The notes beneath the pieces are model-generated. The model was given only the letters and a program-made list of their open reading frames with translations. It made no database searches and was not told the origin of the DNA. Position numbers and translations under genes: made by a program. From Paraescarpia echinospica (lineage: Eukaryota; Annelida; Polychaeta; Sabellida; Siboglinidae), in NCBI GenBank assembly GCA_020002185.1, contig CM034533.1, forward strand, positions 69,755,888-69,819,887: a stretch of 64,000 nt of DNA, read 5' to 3'. How positions within the stretch are numbered: position 1 is the first letter of the stretch; each line of letters opens with the position of its first letter. Below, piece by piece: positions 33,946-43,789 of the stretch.

Positions 33946-34713
33946 CGATGTATTCAAGTAAAAAGATACATAGACAGGCACAAATTTAAAAACAGGGTGA
34001 TGGGATGGTCGTATATCTGTATCGTAACCAGAAATGACATAATTTGACTTATTTTACTAGTTCTCTACCGATTCGTCAGGTTTGGACCTATGTTAAAGTT
34101 GTAAATGTATAAGCTAGGAGGGCGTTATATCTCAAAAAATGGGCCACAACCTATAAAATATAAGAAAAGGCCTATTTATTGACGTCTTTGACCTATTTAA
34201 TGACGTCACTGACCTAATTTTAGAGTAAAAAGAAACAAGAGATACGACTTTAGGCAGTATTCATATATTTAGTTCAACACTTGTCCGCCAGGGATGATGT
34301 TTGTAGTTGATGATCTATCCATCAGGGGGCTCCGTTGCACGTTAGCGCGCAAGAGACACGAATTTTGGCAGTACTCATATATTTAGTTCACCCTTGTCCG
34401 CCAGGTGGTGCTGTTTTAGTTCGCGACCTATCCGTTAGGGGAATTTAGTTAATAAAACATTCCGTCAGATGGCGCTATTGGTCAAACTAAGAAGCACGAA
34501 TTTTGGCAGTACTGAACTTTGGTCCATACATTTAGAGAATAAAAATTCCACCAGGTGGCGCTATTTTAGTTAATGGCCTAGCCGCCAGGTCGCGTCACTT
34601 GACCTTGACCTACATCCGGGTGCTTGACCTTGATCTACATCCGGGTACTTGACATTCCACTTCCACCACTCCGAATCCACCATCCCCGCTGATTAATCTT
34701 TATAACTACTTAT

Positions 34714-34971
34714 GTGTGTCTTGTGGACATGGCGCAACGGTTTAGTGATCACTTTATTAAGAAAGTTTCTAACATCAGAAAATACATTATCGACTCCAAT
34801 GAGGATCGTTCGGACATTAGGATGGCAGCTATGAGCAACGATGTGACAGTCAGTGGTGTACCACTAGTCTGCGTTGAGACAGTCACTGAATCGGACGTTG
34901 AACGATTAGTTGCATCCATTCCGGTTACATCTTGTGAATTAGGTCATGCACAGAAGTGGCTGCTAAAGTAA
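34714..34971 (+). mobile_element. LINE fragment (region upstream of reverse transcriptase)
   Basis: An 85-codon frame containing FSDHFIKKVSNIRKYI, then VTESDVERLVASIPVTSCEL and WLLK. This resembles the 'FxxKVxxIR ... VTExxVxxLIxxxPxKSCxLDPxPTxLLK' linker that precedes the RT in Jockey/CR1-group LINEs. It stops at WLLK, and no RT follows. Confidence 0.6.
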
Positions 34972-35029
34972 TGTTCGCATGAGTTAGTTCCACTAATCAC
35001 TGCTACGATCAACGCATCTCTCACCTCAT

Positions 35030-35258
35030 CAAATGCCCTTCTGAGGTGTGTGTCAATTTTATTTTTAAACATATTCACACTACTAGCACCTACACAATCA
35101 GCAGATAATATGTTCCATTCATTTACAGTCCTTTATAAAAATGAGAAGTTTCTTATATCTAATCTACACTGCTCCTTTACCAATGCAACTTCATGTCCTC
35201 TAGTCTTTTTTTAACTGAAAAAAAAATTCTGTCAATCTTTTCATAACCAATCAATCAA
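35030..35258 (-). mobile_element. CR1 LINE 3' fragment abutting the right arm
   Basis: Matches 24582-24745 of the long CR1 element (for example TTCCATTCATTTACAGTCCT, CATAACCATTCAATA-like end) with small deletions, and extends ~80 bp past the gap-limited end. Its 5'-truncated edge touches the inner boundary of the right arm at 35261. Confidence 0.88.
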
Positions 35259-35312
35259 TATATGAGAGCTGTGTTTTGTCAATCGGACCGTCATTCGTGT
35301 CACGACGACACC

Positions 35313-36010
35313 ATGGCTAACATCATGTTGAAAACACCGAACTACCACATTCCTGCGGCCTTCAGCGACAGCGACGTAGACGAACCGTGTTGCCGACCGT
35401 TCGTGGTATCTGGCAGCCGACCACAGTCACTGGATGTCAACCGACCATCATCACCGTTGTACCACGATAGTACTATGGCTAACGTCATTCTCAAAACACC
35501 CAACTACCATGTACCTGCAGCGTTCAGCGACAGCGACGTAGACGAACCAACTAGCCGACCGTTCGAAGCATCTATCAGCCGTCCACATTCATCGTCAGTC
35601 AACCAACCAGTCGTACCGTCAAGCCTCTACGCGCCAGAACCGGAATCTTAACCCGAACCGGAGGTCGGTGTGAAACCGAAACGAGTTGAATTTTCAGGGG
35701 CCGACTCTCCCTTGTCAAATATTTACCCATGCAGGGTCGAAGCATTCGGTCGGGTCTTTAATAGCGCATCAAAGCTGCGAAGCATGCGCACTTGGCAAAA
35801 CGAAAAAGGAAACAGATTGGAGAGACGAGATCTGGTTGGATCGATGTCCGTGTTCACTGGATGCGACATTTGCTCCTCGCAAAGTTCAAGCCGTCAAAGG
35901 ATTTGCGAGCCGTATTGTTGGCAACCGGAAATGGTGAACTGGTGGAGCGTGTACCATCGAAAGAGGGAATTTGGGGACTTGGTCGTGGCAAACGAAAGAG
36001 AGGTCTATAG
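35313..36010 (+). pseudogene. NADAR domain gene, right-arm copy (nonsense plus 61-bp deletion)
   Basis: Mirror copy of 32445-33203, starting at the same ACCATGG. The two N-terminal repeats are intact. A TAA at 35649-35651 stops the frame in the Pro/Glu linker. Further on, the stretch just after GRVF is missing a net 61 bp relative to the left arm, removing the SVEHAYQYRKA motif and shifting the frame. The residue that is a stop in the left arm is a Ser codon here. The 3' part (35792-36010) is open and ends WGLGRGKRKRGL. This copy cannot encode an active NADAR domain. Confidence 0.85.
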
Positions 36011-36469
36011 ACAATCCATCAAGGCTGCAACGTCCGGAAATGGATAAGCAAACCCCCCCCAAAAATGTCGTAGCTACAAAAGTGGTCGAAACACTCGGAA
36101 AACTATTGTGCAGTGTCCGCGACAATTACTTGTAGACAGAGCTTTGTGTAATATCGACAGTTCATTGCAAGACACTGTGTCATAGTAGTGACGAAACAAT
36201 GTTCAGTCTTCTTGTAATTATGGATTGTGACATGTAAATACATTTGTGTTGTACACGAATAAAATGTGCAAACCTTATCTTGTGTCTTTTTTTCGTAGTG
36301 TGATGCAAAGCATACGTTGGGCACCTTACTCATTGTCTTACACTTCACAAGTAAAGAGACTATCCGTATTGTCAATACCAAGGTCATCGATTACCGTAAA
36401 ACAGATTCGTGTACGATATTAAAAATAAACCAAACTAACACCAACAACTTTCGAACTAAAGTCAAATCA

Positions 36470-37000
36470 CTCACTCACTCACACAAACCCTCACTCACTC
36501 ACTCACTCACTCACTCACTCACTCACTCACTCACTCACTCACTCACTCACTCACTCACACAAGCCCTCACTCACTCACTCACACAAGCGCTCACCCACTC
36601 ATTCACTCACACAAGCCTCACCCACTCACCCACTCACTCAGTCACTCACTCACTCACACAAGCCCTCACCCACTCACACAAGCCCTCCCTCACTCACACA
36701 AACCCTCACTCACTCACATGCTCACTCACTCACAAGCCCTCACGCATTCACTAACACAAGCCCTCACTCAATCACTCACAAGCCCTCGCCCACTCACGCA
36801 CTCACTCACATAAGCTCTCACTCACTCACTCACTCACACAAGCCCTCACTCACTCACTCACTCACAAGCCCTCACCCACTCACGCACTTACTCACTCAAA
36901 CAAGCACTCACGCATTCACTCACACAATCCCTCACGCATTTACTCACTCACGCACTCATTCACTCACGCTCTCACTCACTCACTCACTCACGCTCTCCCT
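36470..37000. repeat. (TCAC)n tetranucleotide tract, right arm
   Basis: Reverse-complement counterpart of 31355-31982, about 100 bp shorter, with CACAAGCCCTCAC interspersions. Confidence 0.97.
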
Positions 37001-37125
37001 TCGTCGCTTTTCTAACATTTTATCTTTTCAACATGTTACCGTGGTAACATTTTCGTATTTTAGTGCGTACAATTCATCTCGCTTTTCATTTCGTTGCTTA
37101 CATTTGAACCATAAACACCTGCATC

Positions 37126-38000
37126 ATGAGCTCATCGACTATACTACTGGCTGCCAACAAGCCCACACCATCACCGTTCCAGTACCCAGATTGCAAGAGA
37201 CATTTCTCACGTCGGGACAACTTGAAACGGCACATTGCCCGCATTCACGATGGACGATCGACAAACACCACGTCACTGGATTCACTTGTCTCGGGGCCCG
37301 CTATACCACCAACTTCTCTGGCCCCAGCGACAAGCTCGACATTCCTGTCTCCATCTCAAGGGACCATGGACCATACAAAGAAGATGGCGCTGGTCGATCC
37401 CCGTATTTTGGAAAACATTCAACCACTGCGTCCTTCTCCGGACAATCCTATCGAAATTGTCTTGCGACGACTCGATGACGAAATGCAAGACATATTAGAA
37501 CGAAGTGATATACACGAGAGGGAAAAGGTTGTGTTGTATAACCAGGTGTTGAATCGGTACAACGATCTTTCCGACAAGCGTATGCGGGAACCCTTGCGTG
37601 TGACCATCGATAAAATTCCCAGTGAAGGGGAAAACAAAGTACAATCTGCTAACGAAAATGAAATCGTCGAAAAGGAGAGCATCGAAAACGAAATCATTGA
37701 CAGTGTTCCAAAAACTATGAAGCAGAAAGCACAGCGACTCCTCGATAAATTGAAAGGTGCCGTAAGTTCCCGGAAGTAATATTGTGGACCTCGTCAATGA
37801 CGTGCTGAGAAAACGGAAGTCGTTTGAACCATTGGGATGGGAAACCTTCGCTCGTGGTCTCAAGGACGTCAACACGCCAATGGATTTAGTTGGGAACTCA
37901 GATCGTTGGCTTTACATGCAGACAGCGTCAGTGGACGACGACATTTCAAAGGAAACCAGCATTTCATTTGACAGCGATCGTCATCGGAATCGTAGACGAC
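37126..38000 (+). pseudogene. C2H2 zinc-finger protein gene, right-arm copy (41-bp deletion)
   Basis: Same start and finger as the left copy (CPDC is YPDC here, so the first zinc ligand pair keeps only one Gln/Tyr-shifted context: the residues read QYPDCKRHF and the first Cys is lost). At ~37762-37769 a 41-bp deletion between short GTT repeats removes the SWNDRGELMY segment and shifts the frame, so translation stops after AVSSRK at 37779. The rest of the C-terminal region stays open in another frame from 37784 (DLVNDVLRKRKSF...). The conserved ending matches the left copy to DDDI near 37946. Confidence 0.8.
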
Positions 38001-38995
38001 CTGCATCATCGCGGCGCGCAGCTCATTCGGCGACACCTTTCAAATCACACGTTGGGAACCATATTAGTATTATCGATTTGCGACAAAACCAGGTTCGTGT
38101 GCGACATACAATCCACAGGAACAGTGTGCAAGAGACATCATATCAGGAATATTCAAATAAAATCGTGTTTATGTTATGGATGAGTGTATTTGTTTGTTTT
38201 TAGTTTTATAGTCATCAAGACACAACTAACTTTTCCTTATTTCACTGACAACAAAGTTGCTCAAACGAAACACTAAACTTAGCCCAACACGTTGCACGAA
38301 TTAAATGTTATAACATAGGAGGTTGTCCCTGTCACAAAGTGGTTTGTATAGAATTTAATCAGGCTTTAGAACAGTGGTTTTGCATACAAAGTATGGTTGA
38401 TGTGATGGTGCCGCCATCTCTGGTATGTATTGTCGCGGAGGTATAAGCTGGTGCCCTCTGGCGATTAAGGCGTGTAACGTTTTAATTGCCGACGAGTCAG
38501 ATTTAATTAATTTAATTTGTAGCGTACACCACTAATTCTATGGTTAGGTATACAAAATTAGTTAAAAGTAGAAATTATTTAACATGACTGGTTATATGGT
38601 GACCTTGCAAAATACTTATGTTGTGGTTATAAAAAGATTATATTATGAACTTATAAAAGTTGTTTAAAAAAATGTAGGTGTCAAAAACACTAGGGTCACA
38701 CCTAGCTTATAAATAGAGTGCGTGTTTTATTAAAATAATGGATTAATTCATGAGAGTTGGAATGTACGATGAATATTGTGGTATCCGGCTCGATACAGGG
38801 AATCCAGTGATGTTAATTATGTAAGTAATTCGCGTAAGTTAAAGATTGAATGAGCACTTATATTGCCAGACGTTTAGCTCGCAAAATCTATTTTAAACTC
38901 AGCAAGTTGAATGGATTGCTTCGAAGTGTGAATGGTTTCGGGAGCCGGTTTTTAATTTGTATTAAGCGTTGTAATCGGTCGGACTAACTTCCGTC

Positions 38996-39012
38996 CATCA
39001 AGCTATATAAGG
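38996..39012 (+). promoter_or_regulatory. Possible TATA-type core promoter at outer end of right arm
   Basis: AGCTATATAAGGGCAGGA reads outwards on the plus strand, as in the left arm. A GTAAGTG that could be a splice donor lies at 39557, after ~530 bp of less AT-rich sequence, so a non-coding or 5' exon is possible. No conserved protein is seen there. Confidence 0.4.
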
Positions 39013-39198
39013 GCAGGACGGCCATTCGAGGCCAGACGAACATTTGAGCAGAAGAAAGTGTTGCACTCTCGTCTCCAGGAATTGGGCTGAAACGTGTGTC
39101 CGCCCAACGCCTGCAGTAAATACTTCTATGATTTCAACAGTACTGATTAGTTGTGAGACGCTGCACTTCTCACGCGTTGGAGAAGACTGAGCGATAAC

Positions 39199-39790
39199 CG
39201 ACTGCAGTTCCGTTTTGACGTGATCTTCGAATGCGAGGCCACCACCGTTTCGTCTGCTAGCTGTCGTAACACAGACTCCGTGACAGACCTTCTCGACATC
39301 GCCGAAGTCGTGACATCGTTTCCGTGTTGTCCCCTGGTGATTCGCGTGGGATCGACAAGGCAACTCTACCGTGTACTTGATCGCCCGAGTCGTCTGCTTT
39401 CATCTACGTGAATTCGTTCGCCGAACGCCGAGCGACTTTCGACTTCGTCCTGACATCTCGCCGAACGCGACCGATGCGAACGTTGACATTCGCACATCAC
39501 GAGACATTCATTGGTTACAGTTCATAGACTTGACAACGGTGTATACCCGTCTTCATGTAAGTGACCAGCTGTTTAAATTGTCTCCCATGTAATTTCGTAT
39601 TTGGATGCATACTCGTCGAGTACAATGTATGGTGTTATAAATATAATGTCATAGCAGAGTAACGGTTGGCCAACTTTCACTGAACCGCATATGTTTATGT
39701 TGTATTAAATGGGAAGGTCAGTTGGCTTCTCGTACATACATATCTGATGTCACGTTATGTCTCTCGTTCACTCCGAATCCTAGTGCAGAT
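39199..39790. other. Segment outside the right arm, no clear gene
   Basis: Relatively GC-balanced and CpG-containing. Short ORFs on both strands have no recognisable domain. It may hold a 5' UTR exon driven from the arm promoter. Confidence 0.4.
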
Positions 39791-39794
39791 TTTG

Positions 39795-40275
39795 TGACAG
39801 TCCCCATGTTAAAGGATAGGAAGTTTCCCCATGTTAAAGGATAGTCCGTTTTCTCCATGTTAAAGGATAGGAAGTTTCCCCATGTTAAAAGATAGGCCGT
39901 TTTCTCCATATTAAAAGATAGTATGTTGTCCCCACGTTAAGCGATATACCTTTTATCCCCATGTTAAAGGATAGAACATTTTCCCCATGTTAAAGGATGG
40001 GACCTATTATCGTAAAGGTATACGACTATATTTTGACTTGGAGGTCCCAGTTTATCCCTACTTGTTTTACCCCTACATAACTCATGTTAAAGCATAGGGT
40101 TTTCCACCTGGGAGCTCCCGTGTTAAAGGATAGTAAATTTTCTCCATGTTAAAGGATAGGAACTATTATCGTCAAGGTATACGACAGCATTTCGAATTGG
40201 AGGTATCAATTTACCCCAAATTTAGCCTCTGAAAACTGTCCTACCAATTTTCTCCATGTTAAAGCACAGGGAAAT
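39795..40275. repeat. Iteron-like array CCATGTTAAAGGATAG beside the protease gene
   Basis: About a dozen copies of (C)CCATGTTAAAGGATAG spaced ~25 bp, with two copies of a TATCGT(A/C)AAGGTATACGAC block (near 40008 and 40163). Inverted relative to 33718-33945. It could be a replication, regulatory or subterminal repeat region of the Polinton; that is inference. Confidence 0.8.
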
Positions 40276-40382
40276 ATTGGGTGTCTGAATAAAACATTTC
40301 ATGAACGCATATATGATGTCGACTTTTTTACTGCTTAATTAAGGTAATACAAGAACGTGCATGCCAATATTACCTGCAAACA

Positions 40383-40820
40383 TTACATGGCACTCTTAAC
40401 AAAATCGAAAACATGACAGTCATTGTTCACTAAATCGTTCCCGAAAGTGTTCACAAACGTCTTCGTGGTTACGCCTCGACTTCGGTGCAGCAAGTACACG
40501 ACACAGTATTGTCCAGTTAGACAGCGGGCTCTGAAGCGTTCTCTTGTTGAAAGTCCAAGTCACGCAGTTGCTCTGTAGAAAATCCACGAATTTGACGTGT
40601 CGAGGTGGCAAACTGTAGGAGTCGAAGTATTCTCCACGTCCGTCTTTTGCAATAAACATGCAGATCCAATGTTGACCCGGGTCATCGCTCGAATGAGTGT
40701 TGCACACGAAAGCTGCCGGATAGGAGTAGTGGGTAACCCGTCTTTAGGTAGTACGCCTCGAACAACGGTCCTAGTGTAAGCATCCGCTGCAAGGAGTCAT
40801 TCTATCTGTGCCGTATCCAT
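40383..40820 (-). pseudogene. Polinton adenain-like cysteine protease (PRO), decayed
   Basis: The start ATG at 40820 overlaps the capsid stop codon by one base (TGATG), a compact viral-style junction. The family is the adenovirus-protease/Ulp1-like maturation protease of Polintons. Visible signature pieces: GVLPKDGLP; NTHSSDDPGQHW with the catalytic His; EYFDSYSLPP with the acidic partner; and GQYC with the nucleophile Cys. The frame is broken by a TGA at 40797-40799, a frameshift near 40730, and another near 40517 between the LQSPLSN and GQYC segments. The end is a TAA at 40383-40385. All catalytic positions survive, but in three frames. Confidence 0.82.
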
Positions 40821-42115
40821 CAGTAATCGTAGACGACGTTTCTGTTGCGGTCAATCTCCAAAACCGTCTCGTATTCTCCGTAGACAACGACGTTGATCGT
40901 TTGGTCGAGAGGTTAATTAAAGTGCATCTCGACTCGTAGGTCGCCCTTATGTACCAAATTGAAATGGGGACTGTCACAACAATCTGGTGTGATGTCAAAC
41001 GCAAACAGGGTGTATCCATTGCCAAACTCGTCCCGACTGGTGTTGTTTCCCTCATCTTGAAACATCTCTCCCGTTCCAGCAAATAGATTACTGTAACTTC
41101 TCACGTATGAACCATCGTTGAAATTAGGCTGGAGTGGTTTCGTCGGAACTTGTTGCCCGTCGACGTACAATGCAAGAAAGATCAAGTTGTTGTGCTTTAC
41201 GTGGAACGGATTCTTGGTGAATGTTCCATTGTAAACGTCGTTGTCTACACAACACAAGACTAATCTCTTGGGTAAGACACCCAAATAAACGTTTTCGTGA
41301 GTGTGCGACATGGCACCTCGCGGTATGGAAAATACCTTGCAATCGACTCTTCGCACTGGATACTTGGCCGTTCCCTTTTGTAGCGCTTTGATGTGACCCA
41401 TCTGTACGGCAGGATTCAGATTGGCTTTTCGTGCAAACAAAATTGTTTCCACTAAGCGTACCTTGTAATCGGCATTGTCACCACCAGCAGCCATGAGTGC
41501 AAAAGCATCCTTGCTCTGTACTAGTCAAATTTTCACGTCGATGCCGTTCAATAGATAGCGGTCTTGGAAGAAGAGGTCGACGTGTAGACAACCCATCATG
41601 TCGACGATTCGACTATGGGAAATATGGGTCTTTCTTTTTTGCAGCCTCTTGTTTGCGTCGTGGGTGGCATCCATGTGTTCAGCCGTGTCTTTGTACCACA
41701 AGGCAGCAGTCAGTTGACTCTTCTTCGCTTCTGCTCCATGACTCAGCAACGTTTCTATGTACGCTCGATAAGGATAGGTATTCGTTGAAGGTGTGACGAG
41801 AGTACCGTTCAAAGACGCGTCGACTTGACTAAACAGAGAATGCATCCAGTTATTTACTAATGCAGCTTGATCGATGTCGTCCCCGTTTCCTTTGACTACA
41901 CGTGCTCGCACCAACAGGTAAGTATTGGCCACGTCCAGGTAATCATCTCCCGATCCAGGCAGTAAGAATTCGATAGGACCACCCGTACCTATCGAGGCCA
42001 CGGGTCGATGCTCGACCCATTGTGCGTGTTCGATACTCGTTTGTGTCGTCGGTAAACTAAACAGGTCCAATTCGCTTTTGACTCCCTCACACGACAACTG
42101 GTGGACAAAAGCCAT
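40820..42115 (-). pseudogene. Polinton/Maverick major capsid protein-like gene (F54H12.2-like), two nonsense codons
   Basis: From the ATG at 42115 to a TGA at 40820-40822 there is one reading frame of 431 codons, interrupted only by TGA at 41525-41527 and TAA at 40913-40915. There are no frameshifts. Recognisable segments include TQTSIEHAQWVEHRPV, NTYPYRAYIETLLSHG and KKSQLTAALWYKDT in the N-terminal half, and AKYPVRRV, YNGTFTKNPFHVKHNN, ALYVDGQQVP and DRNRNVVYDY in the C-terminal half. These match the double-jelly-roll capsid family annotated in animals as F54H12.2-like. The gene would form the virion shell of a polintovirus. It is directly followed by the protease gene. Confidence 0.87.
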
Positions 42116-42545
42116 ATCTAGCCGAATATGTCGTCTCGACGCGTCTTCTGTCGTCTACTAATTAGCACTAATTAGTCACTAATTGGTCACTAATTAGCAC
42201 TAATTAGTCACTAATTAGTGACTAATTAGTAGTCACTAGAGGCCAGCACACACACGAACTGCACTTACATGAACCCCCAGCACACACAGGAACTGCACTT
42301 ACATGAACTCGCTGTGATAATAAAAAAGGGTTCAAAAAACCTATTTATCAAAACTTGTTTATACTTTTTTATAAGTAAGATGTCAGCAAGCAATTACGAT
42401 AAGAGATTATATTTTTTATAAGTACATTTTTATGACAGGTCATCCATCATTTCTTTTTTATAAATAGGAATCCATTTGGCATGACTGATCCAAAAACCCT
42501 TTGATGTCCTTTGATCTTTATGCAGTGGACGGTAGTCTGAGCAAC
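42116..42545. other. Region upstream of the capsid gene with clustered short palindromes
   Basis: 42155-42235 holds repeated (A)CTAATTAG and CACTAATTAGTCAC elements in both orientations, about nine copies. 42240-42305 contains a duplicated CACGAACTGCACTTACATGAA-like block. The rest is AT-rich. It could be a promoter or replication region of the element; nothing coding is seen. Confidence 0.6.
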
Positions 42546-43151
42546 CTATCTACTACTTGCATCTGCCGTCCATCCATATTGGAGAGGATCTACGTCAGGT
42601 GGAATAGCTTGGGTAGCATGTTTCCAGATGCAGGTTTGCAAGTGAGCTCTCATCACATTTAGTCGAAAGGCCTCATTGGTGGGAGGCAGATACATCAGCT
42701 TTGGAGCCGAGACAATATTTGCCCTTGCAGTTTTTAATTTCCACATCTTGTAGCGCACATCGGTCATAGTTGTGGCTGCAGCAAATCCATAGCAAGCAGC
42801 TATGAATGTTGTAGATTGTTTGACTACATCTGCAATTTGATATGTAGGCTCGCACAGTTCCGAAAGTTGATAGCCTGATTGAAGGACTTTCACTGGTTTA
42901 GCCTCTCCAATGCCACAGCTAATACTGAGCCACAGTGTCACAGCCTGACAAGGCGTGAGCTGCTGGTAGTTGTCCAGCGATGTTCTGTGCATGTGCGCAC
43001 TTGCTTGGATGTCATTGCATGTCCTGTCCTTGGATGTGGCTTCCATCGTTACAGGGCAGTTGATGTTTCCGTGTTGATAAAAGTGGATGAACAGTACGAA
43101 CACGTCAGTGTCATCCAAAATTGTTCTGTACTCACTGAGCTGGGATCCCAT
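42546..43151 (-). pseudogene. C-terminal part of a dispersed metazoan gene family (DDTDVF family), 5'-truncated
   Basis: A 201-codon open frame with LDDTDVFVLFIHFYQ near the start, STTFIAACYGFAAATTMTDV in the middle, and LPPTNEAFRLNVMRAHLQ and DPLQYGWTADAS at the end. I recognise the family as a large, repeated, functionally unassigned group in marine invertebrates, recognisable by 'DTDVxVLL' and 'PPTxxAxxxHxxRAxxQ', probably spread with mobile elements. The N-terminal half is missing. Its first residues do not fit the family and probably mark a breakpoint near 43110-43150. The same family occurs at 61700-64000. Confidence 0.6.
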
Positions 43152-43253
43152 TATCTAAACTCCCAATGGCAGAATAATCAACCAAATGATTGTGGGCATT
43201 TATTGGAAGAAGAATGTCTGATGTCAGTTGTGTACCTCCTGTGTTGTGTTTAG

Positions 43254-43353
43254 ATGTTACAGCACATGAGACATCAGTTTGCCCAGTTCCTGCATGAGAT
43301 GGGTTTCATCAAGTCAGATACCTTGAAAGCAGCTGATGCCGACCGCAACTCAG
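43254..43353 (+). CDS. Exon of a DHX36-like DEAH-box RNA helicase (C-terminal region)
   Basis: Acceptor GTGTTTAG, donor GTACAG, phase 0 to 1. It encodes MLQHMRHQFAQFLHEMGF and ADADRNS. This matches the 'MLxxMxxQFAxxLxxxGFV ... NxNS' segment following the helicase core of DHX36/DHX9-type DEAH helicases. It joins in phase to 45847. No other exons of this gene are visible nearby, and upstream sequence is Polinton and repeat-family DNA. Confidence 0.72.
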
Positions 43354-43789
43354 GTACAGAGGCTGGGCACAGCAGAGCATGCTGGCAGAGATGAGGCAGA
43401 AATACCTCAAAGACAATTATAACAATAAACGATCGAAATTTGTATAGCACCCAAATCTACAATAAAATGCTCTTGGTTGCTTTACATAGAATTGTTTAAA
43501 ACTGTGCTGTACAGTAAATCTAAAAAAGTTAGACACTTAATTAAACGACAATAACTGAACCGTCATATGCCCAAAGAAGTGATTTCTGTGTTGATCTGAT
43601 GGCTGTCTTTGAACGTGGAGTGTAACTTATCTTTATGCAGTGTTTACTCAATAATTTGTTAATTATTGTACAAAGAAATAAATTATATACAAATTGTGTT
43701 TTGTTGTTGTTTAGACTGGTAGACGTTTTGCTAATGTTACCATTATGTGTTATACCAGATATCTGCATGATGTGCAACATGCTGTAAAG

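Larger units (their letters stand above)
33256..35260. other. Spacer between the palindrome arms
   Basis: About 2 kb. It contains a small Ser/Thr-rich minus-strand ORF (33306-33645, one in-frame TAA), an iteron-like array (33750-33945), a segment with several copies of CCGCCAGGTGGCGCTATT-like sequence (34280-34600), a plus-strand LINE fragment (34714-34971) and a minus-strand CR1 fragment abutting the right arm. Confidence 0.7.
35261..39198. repeat. Right arm of the large inverted repeat
   Basis: Reverse complement of 29114-33255. It carries the same genes in mirror orientation (NADAR, tetranucleotide tract, zinc finger, TATA segment). The outer match ends at 39198 (GCGATAAC), after which the sequence continues towards the protease and capsid genes. 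Confidence 0.93.

Noticed and set aside
38998..39363. 121-codon minus-strand ORF at the right arm edge
   Set aside because: Crosses the arm boundary and has no counterpart of the same length in the left arm.
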